Source: Salminus brasiliensis
Taxonomy: Eukaryota > Chordata > Actinopteri > Characiformes > Bryconidae
Direction of reading: 5' to 3'
Assembly (NCBI RefSeq): GCF_030463535.1
Contig: NC_132893.1
Coordinates: forward strand, 26,782,782 to 26,846,781
Length of the DNA: 64,000 bases
Part shown: positions 20,753 to 33,100 of the stretch, piece by piece
Layout of the letters: each line of letters opens with the position of its first letter
Position numbering within the stretch: the stretch's first letter is position 1
Notes under the pieces: generated by a model
The model's input: only the letters and a program-made list of their open reading frames with translations
What the model was told of the DNA's origin: nothing
Database searches by the model: none
Made by a program: the position numbers and the translations under genes

Positions 20753-22402
20753 AAAAGTACATACAGCAGCATAGTACACCTGCCAAATCAAAATCTCTAT
20801 ATACATTTTAAAGGGATTCAAGCTTTGGGATTCATGTGATGTGCAAAATGAAGCCTTGCAAACAAATATACTGATGACTTTCTAATGCTTTAAAAAGTAA
20901 GAATCAAAGCGATCAAAAGAGAGCATGAGCATTTCAAAAGTACAAGAGGCCAGCGAGGTCTGCGTACACAGTAATAAAGAATCACAGTTCTTACAGTCTG
21001 CTCGTCTTACCCGTTTCCAGAGACAGTGCAGTATCCCTTTAGTCATCCTATTAATAATACATTAAGCTCTGTTTTGACTAGGAACACTTGTTCATTAGCA
21101 CCCACAATTCCACAGAAGTTGGAGAACTTAAGTCTCCTTTAATTCAATAATATACATAAGTTGCATGATTTTGAACATATTATTGAAGGACACTGGCTTT
21201 AAAATGGCTATAAGTAAATCCAAAAAAGTGAGCAAATCACATCTGAAAATGGTGTGCCTTTGTCAGCATGTAAAAGGATCAGTAACATTTGTCAGTTAGA
21301 AAGGTCTGTAAAAAAAAAACAAAATTGGAAAAAATCTAAAAGGTAACTCCACCCACTCCACAGTGAAATACATTGATTATCTTTATCTACAGTGGCAGCG
21401 GTCAAGGGGTTGGCTACATTAGGCAGCAAGTAAACAGTCAGTTCTTGATGGTGATGTGTTGGAAGCAGGAAATATTGGGCAGTGTAAGAATCTGAGCTAC
21501 TTAGACAATAGAGCCAAACTGAGAAGGCTAGACGACAGGGTCAGAACATCTCCAAAACATCAGGCAGGTCTTGTGGGGTGTTTCTGGTATGCAGTGGTCA
21601 GTACCTACCAAAAGTGGTTTAAGAAAGAAACCACCTGTCAACTGGTGACAAGGTCATGGGCACCTAGGATTCATTGAAGCAATTAGATTTATGGAGGCCC
21701 CGACTCACAACTTACAGGACTTAAAGGATTTGCTGCTAACGTATTTGTGCCAGACACTAGAGGAGACCTTCCAAGGTATTGTGGAGTCCATGACTCGAAT
21801 GCTCAGATCTTTTGTGATGGTACAAAAGGGAAGTATTCAGTATCAGGCAGGTGGTGTTAAATGTTATGTGTACGGTGATTGTACAATCAAATATAAAAGA
21901 AAATGACACCTGCTTAAACCATATACCTACATCTTTTGGTTTGAGGTAATTTGTCCACCTCAAACCACTAGTATATAGAAGAGTAGAGGAATGCTGCTTG
22001 AAGGTGCTTGGCATTAGATGTATCAGTAGCTGAGTAGAGGACTACTGAGTGTAAATAAATTAAAGGCCATTTTCACAGTGGTGCAATGCTGGTACATTCT
22101 TACTGGTCCACATCCTGCAGCTTTATTGCTCTGAAAATCTTCCAAACAAATACCCTCTCCTGCAATACTAACGTATGTCAACTGCCACCTACTGTACAAA
22201 CCGAAAACTTCAACACACCATTAAATACTAGTACTGCCACCTACAGTACACTACCAGAACTCACACCCCTGTACAGTATCAGAACCAAGAGAAGAACCAT
22301 GCTCTCTACACTGAATGAGTGAGATAGTGCGGGAGGGACACTTGAGTGTAAGTGAGTGATGAGTGTGGTACAGAAAAGAAAAGAAGAAAACTAAACAAAG
22401 TG

Positions 22403-22871
22403 CTACATGAAAAACTGGCCCAGAAGGTTGGCCACCCCTAATACAATAAGCAAGCTGTGGAAGCAAACAGAAGGCCAGCGCAACTCGCCACGACGCCTCA
22501 GGGCAATCATGTGAACAACTGAGGGAAAGACAAAGACCAGAGCCAGCCCACACGTGGCGCCGGAGTACCTGCAGGAACAGGCAAACAAAGGTTATGGAGC
22601 CTTTACTCTAAATACATGCTTACATTCCTTCATATCTGTAATGTCTTACACCACACATTCAGACTTGTTTTGACAGACTGGTTTGACAGATTCCAAAAAT
22701 ATATGGCAAATTGTTTTAGCCTTCAACGCCTCTAGTGATTCAAGCTGTAGGAAATATGATTAATTTATTGTGATCAATTCTGTTATTGTGACAAAACAAG
22801 ACAATCATATTCTTCAACTGTGTTGGACACAGATGGAATTTGGGCTCCACCTTTAAATCTATCTGTGCAGT

Positions 22872-22915
<44 letters not shown>

Positions 22916-25900
22916 CTTGCTCAAGGGCCCTTGCCATTATATACAGTAATGTATTTATATATGGAGTCTGTGTGGTTTTGTAGCTAATTTGTTAGATTTG
23001 TCAGATTATAAAACTGCTCATTTAGCATCTGATTCAATATAAAACACTTCCATCTAAGAGATTCAATCCATATTTTCTTTCACTAATCCATAGAAATACA
23101 GTGCATCCGGAAAGTATTCACAGCGCTTCACTTTTTCCACATTTTGTTAGGTTACAGCCTTATTCCAAATTGTATTAAATCAATCTCTTTCCTCAAAATT
23201 CTACACAAAATATCCCATTATGACCATGTGAAAAAAGTTTTCTTGAGAGTTCTGAAAATTTATTAAAATTAAAAAACTAAGAAATCACATTTACGTAAGT
23301 ATTCACAGCCTTCGCCATGAAGCTCAAAATTGAGCTCAGGTGCATCCTGTTTCCACTGATCATCCTTGAGATGTTTCTACAGCTTAAATGGAGTCCCCCT
23401 GTGGTAAATCCAGTTGATTGGACATGATTTGGAAAGGCACACACCTGTCTATATAAGGTCCCACAGTTGACTGCATGTCAGAGCGCAAACACCAAGCATG
23501 AAGTCAAAGGAATTGTCTGTAGACCTCTGAGACAAAATAGTCTCGAGGCACAAATCTGGGGAAGGATACAGAAAATTTTCTGCTGCTTTAAAAGTCCCAA
23601 TGAGCACAGTGGCCTCCATCATCCGTAAATGGAAGAAGTTTGAAACCACCAGGACTCTTCCTAGAGCTGGCCGGCCATCTAAATTGAGCGATCGGGGGAG
23701 AAGGGCCTTGGTCAGGGAGGTGACCAAGAACCCGATGGTCACTCTGTCAGAGCTCCAGCGTTCCTCCGTGGAGAGAGGAGAACCTTGCAGAAGGACAACT
23801 ATCTCTGCAGCAATCCACCAATCAGGCCTGTATGGCAGAGTGGCCAGGCGAAAGCCACTCCTTAGTAAAAGGCACAAGGCAGCCCGTCTGGAATTTGCCA
23901 AAAGGCACCTGAAGGACTCTCAGACCATGAGAAACAAAATTCTCTGGTCTGATGAGACAAAGATTGAACTCTTTGGTGTAAATGCCAGGCGTCATGTTTG
24001 GAGGAAACCAGGCACTGCTCATCACGAGGCCAATACCATCCCTACAGTCAAGCATGGTGGTGGCAGCATCATGCTATGGGGATGTTTTTCAGCAGCAGGA
24101 ACTGCCAGACTAGTCAGGATAGAGGGAAAGATGAATGCAGCAATGTACAGAGACATCCTGGATGAAAACCTACTCCATAGCGCTCTTGACCTCAGACTGG
24201 GGCGACGGTTCATTTTTCAGCAGGACAACGATCCGAAGCACACAGCCAAGATCTCAAAGGAGTGGCTTCAGGACCACTCTGTGAATGTCCTGGAGTGGCC
24301 CAGCCAGAGCCCAGACTTGAATCCGATTGAACATCTCTGGAGAGATCTGAAAATGGCTGTGCACAGACGTCTCCCATCCAACCTGATGGAGCTTCAGAGG
24401 TACAGCAAAGAAGAATGGGCAAAACTGCCTAAAGAGAGGTGTGCCAAGCTTGTGGCATCATATTCAAAAAGACTTGAGGCTGTAGTTGCTGCCAAGGGTG
24501 GTTCTACAAAGTATTAAGCAAAGGCTTTGAATACTTATGTAAATATGATTTCTTTGTTTTTTAATTTTAATAAATTTTCAGAACTCTCAAGAAAACTTTT
24601 TTCACATGGTCATAATGGGGTATTTTGTGTAGAATTTTGAGGAAAGAGATTAATTTAATACAATTTGGAATAAGGCTGTAACCTAACAAAATGTGGAAAA
24701 AGTGAAGCGCTGTGAATACTTTCCGGATGCACTGTATAGTCTGGTCATTCTCCTCACTTACCGGATAATGGAACCAATGTTGGGGTAAAACTTGGCCATA
24801 AGTACCCCAGAAGCTACAACAAGGGTGTTTAGTATGAAGACATGGAGAAAACTAGAAAAGAACAGAAAAGAAAAGAATTGATGGTTAACAATTAAACTAT
24901 GTAAGTTATAGTAATACAGAGCTTAATTCTTATGAACTTCATTTATTAAATCTTTACAGTTATTTACAGACTTTATTGTCTGTTCATCAAGATGCTTTTG
25001 GAATTGAACAGAGCAAGACTGCAGCATGCTGTATTCTGTCTTTATTTATCCTGTTTATTCTTATGTAAAATGTATTTTCCAACAGTTCTGTCTAGTCTGC
25101 AAACACAAAGTACATCATAACCTTTTTTTAAGCAAATGGAGCCCAATGCTGCATTTATTTGCATAAAAGTAATGATTTTCATAAGCAACCGTTACTGATA
25201 GGGAGAAACATTTGTGTGTGCATGCGACACAATGCTGGCAGTGTCAGTACTGTAAACCAATTTAGCATTTAAATCAGCTGACTGAGGTGATAGAAGTATG
25301 AAAACTGTGCTAGTCTGTATCTTCTGGGTTATATCAAAACATTGTAACTACATTTTTACTATATTGTTTGAAAACATTAGCTGCTTGCATTAATACACAT
25401 CAGTGTTTCTTCAAGGAATAGTAATCTTTAGGTAATAATGGAAGATGCTAGCCTAACATTGCTAACATACACTAGACTGTCACCAATCTCATTTTGGTAA
25501 ATACTCCACAATCTTAATGTACTGCATTAGCTTAAATAATCTATCACAAAGCAACATAAACATGTATAAAAAGGTGTGGTTTTATCATTTAGCATTTTGT
25601 TAAACATTTAAGCTAAAATTAGAACACATCTCACATAGCATCCAACTCTGTAGTCCTATTCTGCTTTCAAACTGGACCGCAGTGCATGAAGTGATGCCAC
25701 ATATTGTACTGGTTCCAGTGGCTGCCTCACCATTCAGTTACGTGCCCTGCACTTTTTAGTGTTTCCCCACATTGCTCCCAACACACCTGATCCAACTCAT
25801 CAGCTGATTAACAGTCTATTATTGAGTTAGAAATGGGGGTGATAAAGCAGGAGGAGCACTACCACGCACAGGGCAGTGAGCCTCGAGAAGCAGGGTTCAG

Positions 25901-28151
25901 AAACACTGTTCTAAACCTCACTGATTTGTATGAGACCAGTAAAAGATCTGGAGATGTTCTGAGTGTCGGGTCCATATACAGAGAGGTGACTGGTGACTGC
26001 CCAAGTGTTCTTTTTGTTAACAACATTAGCATAGCATCTCCAATTATAATGAGATCCTGTTTCAACTGTGATGTATAAGGAAGTTCACCTGGGGTATTGG
26101 TCACCAAAGATCTGACTCATAAGCTGCACTCGTACCAGGTAACCCAGCAGCGGATAGACGGTTGTCATTTGGAACAACAGGAAGGTCCGGGCCACAAACA
26201 CCCAAACATCATTGCTAGGGAAGTTATCCAGAAAGTTCTGTGTCAAAATGAAAGCAAATGATACAGAAGATGTAATCTACAGTTAAAAATACACATTCAT
26301 GTAATGTATGAGCAAGCAATGCTGTTGTTGACTAATGACCCATATTAAGCTATGGGTATGCACACACACACACCTCAAACCGGTTCAGATTTTGCTCCAA
26401 CCCAGCAACAGATAGGGATAGAAAAAAAATTTGAAGCATCTCAGGCACCAGAGGACTGGTTTGAAAAACACTGCTCTAGGATTATACTAGTCTGGTAAAA
26501 AACAAAGAAAGGATTCTTACTGGTTCAAGACACTTTTTAGACAGTGGTGGAGAAGGAAATGCAGCAAAGATCAGCACCCCCACATACAGGTATGTTAGGC
26601 CCACTAGCAGGTAGGCCAAGGACAAATCCCGAACCTGCAAACACAAAAACACAGCATGTTCCATTTCAAGAATTTTCTACAAATTTGATGTCTTTGAAAT
26701 TTGAATGCCTCATCATGGACCAATTTTATTTTTATTATTGACCCCATTCACCCCAAAAGCAGAACTAACAATGCTCCCAGTATTAGGAAGCCGGTTATGG
26801 CCAAGCGTCATGGCTCAGGATTCGAACCAACGAACCAACCATTCGAATTCCAACCCCTGGGCCAGTGTAGCTGCCAAGCCACTCTGATTAATTCCTGTGT
26901 TTCACAAAAATAACTTACTGTAGTTTACAGCTATATCAAGACAACCTGCTCCCATGAACCTGTGATAGTTTTGAACTTTTAAGAGCCAACTATTAAGAGC
27001 ATTTCGTAAGCTTTCGTAAAATCAGTGTGCGATACTTTATATTTATATTTATATTCATGTATCTAAATGGGAAAGGATGGTATGTTAGGGTTGTTTCTTA
27101 AAAACAGGTAAAATGCTCGCATTAACCGTCAAACTGTCAGTTGCAATGCAATGCATGCAACCAAGAAGTGAAGAAAACACTGCAATAAAACATGATGTGA
27201 AACAAAGCAGGAAATGCCCTAAAAACCATGATGCAAAAAAACAGTGTCCCACTTCTGCTGACAACTGCTTTAAATGTTCTCCACTGATGAGGCCACAGTG
27301 GACACTTCCTGACAAGCAACAGCCTTCCTATTAACAACGGTCAAAACTCCTCAGCAGAGACTCAAAAACACAGTCCCATTTGTTTCTTACTGGCAGCTCT
27401 TAAATCAATAAAATGGGTTTTTTATCTAATCTCTGTAGCAGATGTGGGCAACAGGGGGCAGAATGCAGTTTTCTGATTTCTCTGCTCGAACAAACCTACT
27501 ACACTTGGCAATTAACAGAGGATTTGAATCAGGTATTTGAGCAGAAAAATTACAAAACTGTGCAGGAATCCAGCCCACCCTCACCTATAGGCTGCATCAG
27601 TCTGTTACCACACATAACATTTCCACATTTCTCTGCAACTCAATCCACAGACTGCAAAACCACTTACAACAGAATGTCACAGGGCAGTTGCCAAATACTG
27701 TCAGTAAGCACATCTATTTAAATTTGTAGAAATCACAGTTTTTAAATTTGTGTTAAATACAGTTACAATCACAAGTTTACAATAGACTTATCATTGATAT
27801 AAAGGTCATGGAAATATTGGGACAGTATGAGTTAAAACATACACCTTTAATAATATAGAAATTTATATATATATATATATATATAAATATAAATATAAAT
27901 ATAATCAGTAGCACAATACAAATACATTTGTATTGTGCTATTCAAAAATAAATAAATAAAAAATAAAAAAATCCACTAGAGTGTAAAGCTTCAGGACTGT
28001 GCGTGGGCATTAGGGACACTCACATTGTTCTCCTGATTTCTGTTGTTCTTCATGAGGGTGATGATGCAGTTGTGGATAAAGAAGGCCAGAGTAAGTACAC
28101 CAGTCAGTTGAGGAAACAGTAGCCGGAACTCTTCACAAAGACGAAGACAAA

Positions 28152-28208
<57 letters not shown>

Positions 28209-30145
28209 GGTCAGTACCACTACAGCTTGATCTTTGTTACTACAGAGTGCACTAGAAGCCTGCTTTCTGAGGTACATTTTGAACCTATTGCCACCATAAA
28301 CTGTTTTGAAGTCCATAAAACTCATAGTTTAGGGCATTAACCCCAGCAGCATAGTTTAGCGTTTTAACAGCATGCAAAAGTTGACCTATGCCTATTATTT
28401 GCATGAGTTTACCCTTTTTGTGCTAACTGGCTTCATAAGTGGGGAAAAAAAACATATCAGGATACATACTGGGCAGTGAAACACTTATGAATGTCAGTAT
28501 GCTTATAAAATTCCTAATAACAGCAGTGTGCAGCATGAGCAGTCAGGAGCAAAATGATCTGCTTTAACAACTGGCCTATGTTGAAGCTAGGAGAAACTCT
28601 TGAACCACAACTGCTACAGTGGTGGATTTCTGGGGGCAAGTTGTTTAAAATGTTTACTTTATTATTACTAGATAACTTACATTATGGCTACAGAGTTTAA
28701 AATCTTATTGCAAGCATATAACTGTAGTAACTTTGATTCATGATTACAACAACGAAAATGCATTACATCAGATGAGGAGGATCAAAGCTAGCTACACACC
28801 TCAGTTGGGTTACTTTCTCTGAGAAAAACAAAAGAAAATCAGTCTAAGGGTATACATTTGCTAAGAAATCAGTCTACTGAGCTAAACTCCAGCTCTCTAT
28901 ATTGAATTTCTAGGTCTTAATCCAATTTAAGAAATCAAAGCATGCTGGTAGATCATTTGAATAATCAGGTAACTACAGAAATCCGGTTTATTAAATGCAT
29001 GTAATGCACAATCATTGTCCACACCCAGGAATCCCAAGTAATTAACTAGTCATTTCAAATCCATTTGAAGTGCAATAAACATCTCCATGAGACATGAAAC
29101 TTGAACTGGTTCCTAGAATGAGGCTTACAAAGGTACCTACATGCTAGACTGTGTACACAGTGCTGGAATTAATCTAAAGCTTTGTGAAACAAGTCATAAT
29201 TTCATATTTTCATTCCTGCCTGTAGATTTAGGTCAAAAGGTTATGGCTTTAGTAGTCCTTTTAGAGCATTAGAAGATGGGTTACTTTTGGGAGCTGCACT
29301 GCTTGATCTTGGCTTATTATTTTATTCTTTATTATACATAATAAAGTGTCTGATTTTTATAGGTAAAATCTTTGTGAAAGCAACAGGCAACCAAGATATT
29401 CTTAATTTGCTTACCGAATGCACAGACACGCACACACAACATTCAAATGCAGTGCGAGTGTGTTTATATAACTGTCACAAATGACAGTTCCCCTGTATTT
29501 TGTCTTTAAAACTCCAACAAAAAGAAAAACAAAGCGGTTGATTTCCAGCCTTTCATTATGAGTGAATAGCAGACAGGTTGGATCGTGCTCCCGTTCCCGT
29601 ACGTGTATTCTACTGTGTTGTTTACAGTGGTTCATTGCATACTGAAATACTGGTACAGCATTTACCTGGAACAAAAAACTCAGTGGAATAAAACCAGTAA
29701 AACTTCAGATGGAATCCTAATCGAATGGTTTTGAGGGTGACCAACACGATAAGATAGATCACCGAAATGGTACCTGTGAACAACAATGAGAGGTTGTTAT
29801 CAGTGGCCTTATCATGCGAGTAACTTTATGGGAAAAAACAACCAAGCAGCCAAAAGTGTGTGTGTTACCATGGAGGAACAGCACAAACAAATCAATACAT
29901 CCTTTATATGAGAATGCAAACTGTTGTGCCTGCATAGACAAGCATATTGTGCACATCCCATATATTCCCAAAAACAGTTTGATCTGATATACAAAACACA
30001 TGACCACAGCATCAAAGGTATCACAGTTTACACGTTATCATACCCAAACAAAATATTCAAACAAGTCTGTGTTTGAATATCATCTCATATTTCCTGATGA
30101 TGGTAGGGCAATGTGTAAACCATGGCAGGTTTTTAAATTAATGAA

Positions 30146-30176
<31 letters not shown>

Positions 30177-33100
30177 ATGTCAGTAAGTCTAAAATGCTTT
30201 ATAGAAAGATTAAAACACATTTTATTTTAATGTGTTTTAATGATTTAAAAAATGCATTAAGGTATTCATTACAAGTACGATTCAGCACAAATACATTAAA
30301 TTACACTGTAAAGGACCCCACAACATACAGGACAAACTAACAATAATATAATAAAATGTAACTCTAGGTCAAGGGCAAAAAAAAATCAAAGGCCAGATGT
30401 TGGTAATGTCCTTGTTCTAGCACACCCACTAAATCTGGCATACACATATATATACACCACATATCCTTAGGCAGTGAAAGGGATGGTGTTGAGATGGCAG
30501 CTCACCCAGGAAGGTGAACCTGGCGAAGAAGGAGGCTGAGCGGAAGTTGAGCAGCGGCAGCAGCAGAATGATGAGGTAGAAGGGGATGGTGTTGGTTTTA
30601 CTCCACCAACGGTCAAACACAGCTGTGCTGTTGTCACTGGAGTAATTTAGGCTCATGCTGCCGTTTCTGTCTGGATCCAAGTCCGGGTACGGACACACCA
30701 CTGGAACAGAGGAAGTGGTGAGGCAGTTAATTTTAAGTTAATGTTGCCACAATCTCAAAAATAAAAAAGGTCCCTAGACGGTTATTTGCTTTGATGAAGA
30801 TCTAAATAAAACACTGTATGAGGAAAAAAAACAAAAACAACAACAATTGGATGTAGTAGCTTCTCGATTCTAAGGCAGGTTCTTTGGGTTCAATCAGTAA
30901 CCAATCAAATCCCCTCAAGGCACTTTTTAAAATCTTTTATTGAATATTTTCAGTTCAGCAGCAAACGTAAACAGTGGTTGGTGTGGCACAACAGATAAAA
31001 CCACTAGCAGCTAGTGAGCTATTACACCATGTGGGAGACCAAGGTTCGATTCTCAGTCTGGGTGACTATGCTGTGCTACACCAATAAGAGTCCCTGGGCA
31101 AGACTCCCAACACTACATTGGCCCACCTCTGTAATACGAGTTACCTTGTAAGTCGCTCTGGATAAGAGCCTCTGCTAAATGCCGTAAACGTAAATGTAAA
31201 TGTAAACGTAAACAAAGATAAATTGGTGCTAAATAAGACCAATGATATCACTTGATGCCAGTGTCTTTTAAATGACCTAGTTACAGCACAGATATTACAA
31301 AAGTTGGTTGGTAACGTTACAAAAGTTGTTGGTAAAGGCATAAGCAGGATGCATGCATGTATAGTAGCAGAAACTACCTGAAAACACTCAGATATTGTGT
31401 CAGATTTGGGCATTCTCTCCCCATTTAAAAAGGAGAATACAGATGAAAATAACCTCATGTGCATTACTAATATAGCTGCCAAGTGGACAGACTTTCCTGG
31501 AAAGACTAATTGCGGTTAAAAACGCAACAGTATGCTCAGATGGTCACTTTCAGGCTCAGAAACAGGCAGAAAAAGCAAATGGCTTTTCAGCACAGGAGGG
31601 AAAGTCTTTAAAACATACTCACCTCCGTCAGTTCCATTTGTTCCAAACTCCCAATCAGACATGTTGACGTTGTGAACATAGTCTGGTTGAAGGGAAAAAG
31701 CACTTTTAAATTCACACAGAAACTAAAAATCACATATGAGGGAGGCAATAACTGATACAGAATGACCGTCATAAGAGATGCTTACTGTAGATGAATTTCC
31801 CGGTGTTGAACAGGAAGTTGGACATTAGAACCCAGTAGACCACCATTGCTCCAATCAGCGACACCAGTGAGAAGAGCAGACTGGACCACTGTCCAAACGC
31901 CCCAAAGTAATATTTACATACATCAGGAAACTCCCAGTCTGAGGTATCCATATAAGCTGCAAGGGGGAAGAAACAGCTAACTTCACCATGGTGTCTTTGC
32001 AGGTATAAATCACATTTCCGGAGCTCAGCCTGTTTCTTCAGATGACCGTGTCTCATAGTACAGGAGAATGCAGCTTGATAAGATCTGGGAAACTTATGAA
32101 ATATAAGGACCATCAACTATAGTATTTTCATCTAAGGGCGGGTGACAAGAAGCATCAAACATGCAAATATAAGAGAGCATTTTTACTTAGAAGTTACAGG
32201 GCAGGCTCATCCATGAACGGTAGTAACCACGTTACTGATACATCATTAGGAACTACCGTCATGTCTGATTATGGTTAACATGGTTCAGAAAGAAGTCGGT
32301 CATGGGCATCTTGTTCAATGTGTGCATCCCTGTAAAATACTGCTTATATGTGCTCTAAAAAGAAATGCTGTATTTATCTTGTCATAGTTGAATAATGAGA
32401 GTTCAGTACATGGAAAAGTATGAACCTCAAACACTGCTGTGTCCTCTTTCAAAAAAACAAAACAACTGGAAAACCCTAGGGCAACCGCAAACCCCAAACT
32501 GTTACAGTAGTCTAGGTTAATTTTACTGACGTCTCAATTTTTTTTATTTAAATGTAAAATATACCCAGCCCACTAGTGAAGGCCATTTGAGGATAAATGC
32601 AACAGCTACTTCAGAAGAATATGGGAACTCTGGCTAAAAAAAAAAAGAAGCTAAAAGTGTGTGCTAGTTGACATAAGTAAGGGCTGATGCAGTTAGGACT
32701 GGCACGCTGGAGCCTATGGAGCGCTAGACTGATCAGCAGCAACAACCTCTTCAGCTAGGTAACCACAGAGCGTACCAACTAGACACAGAGAGGAATCAGA
32801 CAGTACAGCAGCACTATCCAGTAAGGGAAAAAAAAAACACAAAGATATGCTATGCTATACTATGCTAGGTTAGGCAAAGCCCCAACATTACAGGGCTTTA
32901 AGTGAGAGAAAAGGGCTGTTAATCAGTTCTCTTTAGGTCTTCTCAGAGAAGCTCGCCATAATTATAATCATGTCTTTATATTGCCTCTCCCTTAATAGTA
33001 CAGTATATAATCCACAGGACTGGACGCAAGAACATTCCTGCATTCCCTCAGTCCTGTGCTGACAGCCGTAAACAGCTCAGCAATGTCTCAAAGACCTGCT

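Larger units (their letters stand above)
19892..22402. other. convergent 3' UTRs of sh2d4a-like (+) and slc38a9 (-)
   Basis: No gene lies between the two stop codons. From the polyadenylation signals I infer about 0.8 kb of sh2d4a-like 3' UTR and about 1.65 kb of slc38a9 3' UTR. The plus-strand open stretches at 21,456-22,322 have no similarity. Confidence 0.5.

Noticed and set aside
23449-23901. 150-codon minus-strand open frame inside the Tc1
   Set aside because: Antisense shadow of the transposase gene. The sense strand has clear Tc1 similarity and the DDE motifs.
22872-28206. Cysteine/valine-rich open frames over (AC)n tracts
   Set aside because: Simple-repeat translation artefacts with no similarity.
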